DNA from: Paenibacillus alginolyticus DSM 5050 = NBRC 15375
Lineage (GTDB): Bacteria; Bacillota; Bacilli; Paenibacillales; NBRC-103111
Assembly: GCF_000422905.1 (NCBI RefSeq)
Contig: NZ_AUGY01000062.1
Span: forward strand, 1 to 50,946
DNA: 50,946 bases
Direction: 5' to 3'
The translations under genes were made by a program, and so were the position numbers. Each line of letters opens with the position of its first letter. The first letter of the stretch is position 1. Positions 49,015 to 50,946 of the stretch are shown piece by piece. The notes under the pieces are model-generated. The model did no database searches and had not been told where the DNA came from. It saw only the letters and a list, made by a program, of their open reading frames with translations.

Positions 49015-50217
49015 TCACCTTAGTTGAAATTCTGCGATAAGTGCAGGTCTCTTAGCTAGAAGGCTTTCAAGATGACTCTCAGGCCACATTTCTATTGTAA
49101 GTGCTGAATCTGACTGGTTGTGCTTTTCAATTAAAGCAACAGCATCCGCGGTGAATCTGCCAGATGTAGCAAAAACGATAACATCTACACGCGGCGACTC
49201 CCAAAGTTTGATCTGCTCCTTAATTAAGGCAACTTCGGCAAGATTAATACTCTTTGTAAGATAATGCTTACACTGTATTAACACCCTTCGTCTATATATC
49301 CCACTTAAACCATCTTTAATAATTCTTGTTACAGATAAGTCTCTCCCTCGATCTGATGCATTTGTATGCATTAACCACTCTGCGTTTTCATAACCCTCCT
49401 CAGAAACAATAAGTGAATATATCAGTCTCTCAAACCTATCGGGACTCAACTTCTCCCAATTTAGTTTTGTTACTATGGAACCTCTTGGCTTTTGTACTAT
49501 GATGTCTGCTAAATCGTCTATATCTGTTGGTAACGGCTCATTATGGTTGTAGAGATTTTTCGTTAAGACCTCCTTTACAATAAGCCATATATTATTCTTA
49601 ATATTCTGTAGATCACTTAAGTAGCCCCAAGAAAGATGTCTCATTAAGTTATCCCATTCTGGTGGGCGCCTCACACTACTTCCAAGCAGCGTATTCAACT
49701 CTTGGATTTTTTGATTCAAATGCTCCCACTCACTAGCATTAAATAATTCATAATGCTCTGTTTGTTCCCCATACGTTGCTTCTAGAACTATTAAAATAGT
49801 ATCAATTTCAGCGAAAACCTCACTTACCGCATCTCTGACAAGCTGTCTTCTCATAATATCAAATTTAAACCGATATTCTCCCAATTCAGATCCTGGCTCA
49901 TCAATCCATCTTTCAATCGAATGAATGGCGCTTATCTCATCAATCTCCATAGCATCTATTCGATTCTGTGCTATACTCAATAGATCATATGGCTCAGTGT
50001 CAGGTTTCCAACCTTCAATTTTAGGTAGATGATTTAGTATGTGACTGTAGGAACGGCGAAGCCCTTCATACTCTATATCTGATGAATTAAATGAATACCC
50101 CTCTGATATGATTTCGCATAGCTCTCCCCATATACGCTCAAGTTTACTTAAGTTCGCTTCAACTGATTCAAACTTACGAATTGCACTATCTAATGAGCTA
50201 GAAGGCCGATCAGCCAT
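49015..50217 (-). CDS. Mrr-like restriction endonuclease
   Basis: 400 residues. The first ~240 are helical and of unknown type (probably sensor or DNA-reading part). The C-terminus is a PD-(D/E)xK nuclease of the Mrr_cat kind: WEKLSPDRFERLIYSLI (conserved Glu), SDRGRDLSV (D293), VLIQCKHYL (Q315, K317), then VIVFATSGRFTADAVALIEK. Such enzymes cut foreign, often modified, DNA. No methyltransferase is adjacent, which fits a modification-dependent (type IV-like) or effector role. GGAGAGTG precedes the ATG. It lies 0.7 kb from the TerY-P operon. Confidence 0.82.
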   Translation of the reverse strand: MADRPSSSLDSAIRKFESVEANLSKLERIWGELCEIISEGYSFNSSDIEYEGLRRSYSHILNHLPKIEGWKPDTEPYDLLSIAQNRIDAMEIDEISAIHSIERWIDEPGSELGEYRFKFDIMRRQLVRDAVSEVFAEIDTILIVLEATYGEQTEHYELFNASEWEHLNQKIQELNTLLGSSVRRPPEWDNLMRHLSWGYLSDLQNIKNNIWLIVKEVLTKNLYNHNEPLPTDIDDLADIIVQKPRGSIVTKLNWEKLSPDRFERLIYSLIVSEEGYENAEWLMHTNASDRGRDLSVTRIIKDGLSGIYRRRVLIQCKHYLTKSINLAEVALIKEQIKLWESPRVDVIVFATSGRFTADAVALIEKHNQSDSALTIEMWPESHLESLLAKRPALIAEFQLR

Positions 50218-50674
50218 ACAATTTCACTCTCCTTATTTTAAAATGCTCACAAGCTACCATCCAATTTTTTCCTAAAATTTTTCATGTTATCTCTCGACAG
50301 TCGTTAACTTAATGTATTTCAGGAGTTTACCTGCTTATGCTAACTATTAACCCGCCCCTACCACTTATACCACCGAAGCAATCTCCGCGATTATCTCTAG
50401 CTTGCATAATCCTGTGAATCCACCGCTATGAAATCATCTGAGTTTCTTCATTCCTCTTTCGGCTTGTACTTACTAGCACTTTCTTTAGGAGTTGCATCAA
50501 CAAGCACTAGTTCTGGGCAACCATCCTTATCCTTATTGTTTAAGTAAAATTCTTTCAAAGCATCAACTCTACTTTCTGGACCTCCATTGTGAACAGCTAT
50601 ATAAGTTGAACTAAAGGAATTCATTCCCATGCCGTTGAAATAAAGATACAAAATCTAAAAACGACGGTGGACAT
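50218..50674. other. Gap before IS630-like element
   Basis: About 450 bp between the endonuclease gene and the IS630-like transposase. A 67-codon minus-strand frame (50448-50651; EFYLNNKDKDGCPELVLVD) has no convincing ribosome site or known motif. It may be a gene remnant; I do not call it. The element's left inverted repeat should lie just before 50675 but cannot be proved without its right end. Confidence 0.35.
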
Positions 50675-50946
50675 ATGGAATCGACACAAGCATTTATAGA
50701 GATTGAAGCTTTGATGAAAAAAGAGAAAGATCGGCGCATGTTTGAGAGGTATCAAGCCATTTATCTGCAGTTGAAAGGTAAGAATGCTCTAGAGATTTCA
50801 GAGATCATCGGCAGAACGGAACGAACCGTCTATAAATATATGCGTGCCTATCGTGAGGCTGGAATAGCCGGACTGCAAATGAATTATTCAACTGGAGCCC
50901 CTGAGCGACTAACGAAGGAGCAGCAAGAACAACTTCGACATACCAT
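50675..50946 (+). CDS. IS630-family transposase, N-terminal part (cut by window end)
   Basis: Open frame from ATG 50675 to the window edge: MESTQAFIEIEALMKKEKDR, then FERYQAIYLQLKGKNALEI, SEIIGRTERTVYKYMRAYRE, AGIAGLQMNYSTGAPERLT. This is the helix-turn-helix (HTH_29/winged) N-terminal domain of IS630-type transposases; the DDE domain would follow outside the window. GGTGG lies four bases before the ATG. Partial, 90 codons seen. Confidence 0.8.
   Translation, partial: MESTQAFIEIEALMKKEKDRRMFERYQAIYLQLKGKNALEISEIIGRTERTVYKYMRAYREAGIAGLQMNYSTGAPERLTKEQQEQLRHT

Noticed and set aside
50448..50651. 67-residue minus-strand gene
   Set aside because: No ribosome site, no recognisable family and a location against a transposable element; possible remnant only.

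Overview
The window looks like chromosome of a low/medium-GC, endospore-forming Bacillota, most likely Paenibacillaceae (Paenibacillus or a close relative). Pointers are a PdaA-type spore-cortex deacetylase, DUF3231 and DUF5316 proteins, a YwaC/RelP small alarmone synthetase, UvsE, Shine-Dalgarno sites near AAGGAGG with frequent TTG/GTG starts, and intergenic hairpin repeats of the kind I associate with Paenibacillus. No 16S gene or complete tRNA is present, so the genus is inferred.

Layout. 1-4.0 kb is mobile-element territory: an IS4-family insertion sequence at the extreme left, a DUF5316 membrane protein, an unknown secreted protein and an internally deleted IS3-family remnant. 4.1-17.3 kb is mostly housekeeping and stress response: DUF3105 protein, AraC regulator divergent from pyruvate kinase, UvsE, a YihY membrane protein, a frameshifted UvrD-like helicase, Tpx-TrxA-TrxB, a PrsA-like foldase and PdaA. 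17.4-21.3 kb is a signalling block: a coupled histidine kinase, receiver-only regulator and degenerate membrane HD-GYP protein, divergent from a NarL-type regulator. 21.4-24.0 kb is a compact four-gene unit: three secreted helical proteins sharing a post-signal D-x-x-x-x-[LM]-x-x-W-[FY] motif, followed by a type I signal peptidase. 24.2-42.4 kb holds small secreted proteins, an Npt1-like transporter/HEAT/cyclic-nucleotide-binding fusion, RelP, a secreted coiled-coil gene behind an attenuator-like leader, thioesterase, EamA transporter, a Pyr4-like membrane terpene cyclase homologue, a diguanylate cyclase, a glycosyltransferase/SGNH hydrolase pair and a SWIM zinc-finger protein.

At about 42.6 kb the character changes. 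A truncated 3' piece of tmRNA (ssrA) on the minus strand is followed by four copies of TGCAAGTTA in two equally spaced pairs, which look like integrase arm-type sites. To their right are a broken AlbA_2-type ATP-binding protein, a complete TerY-P phosphorylation triad (kinase with zinc ribbon and helix-hairpin-helix, PP2C phosphatase, TerY-like vWA protein), an unknown 104-residue protein, an Mrr-like restriction endonuclease and the start of an IS630-family transposase at the right edge. I read this as one end of an ssrA-integrated defence/stress island that continues beyond the window.

Best candidates for something not well described are the three-protein/signal-peptidase unit, the kinase/receiver/degenerate HD-GYP relay, the transporter-HEAT-CNB fusion with its second CNB protein, the structured leader near 31.35 kb, and the TerY-P island with its putative attachment end. 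Several genes carry single-base frameshifts (helicase, DUF1761, IS3 orfB); raw reads would be needed to separate real decay from sequence error. All family calls are by eye from translated motifs; no search was run.
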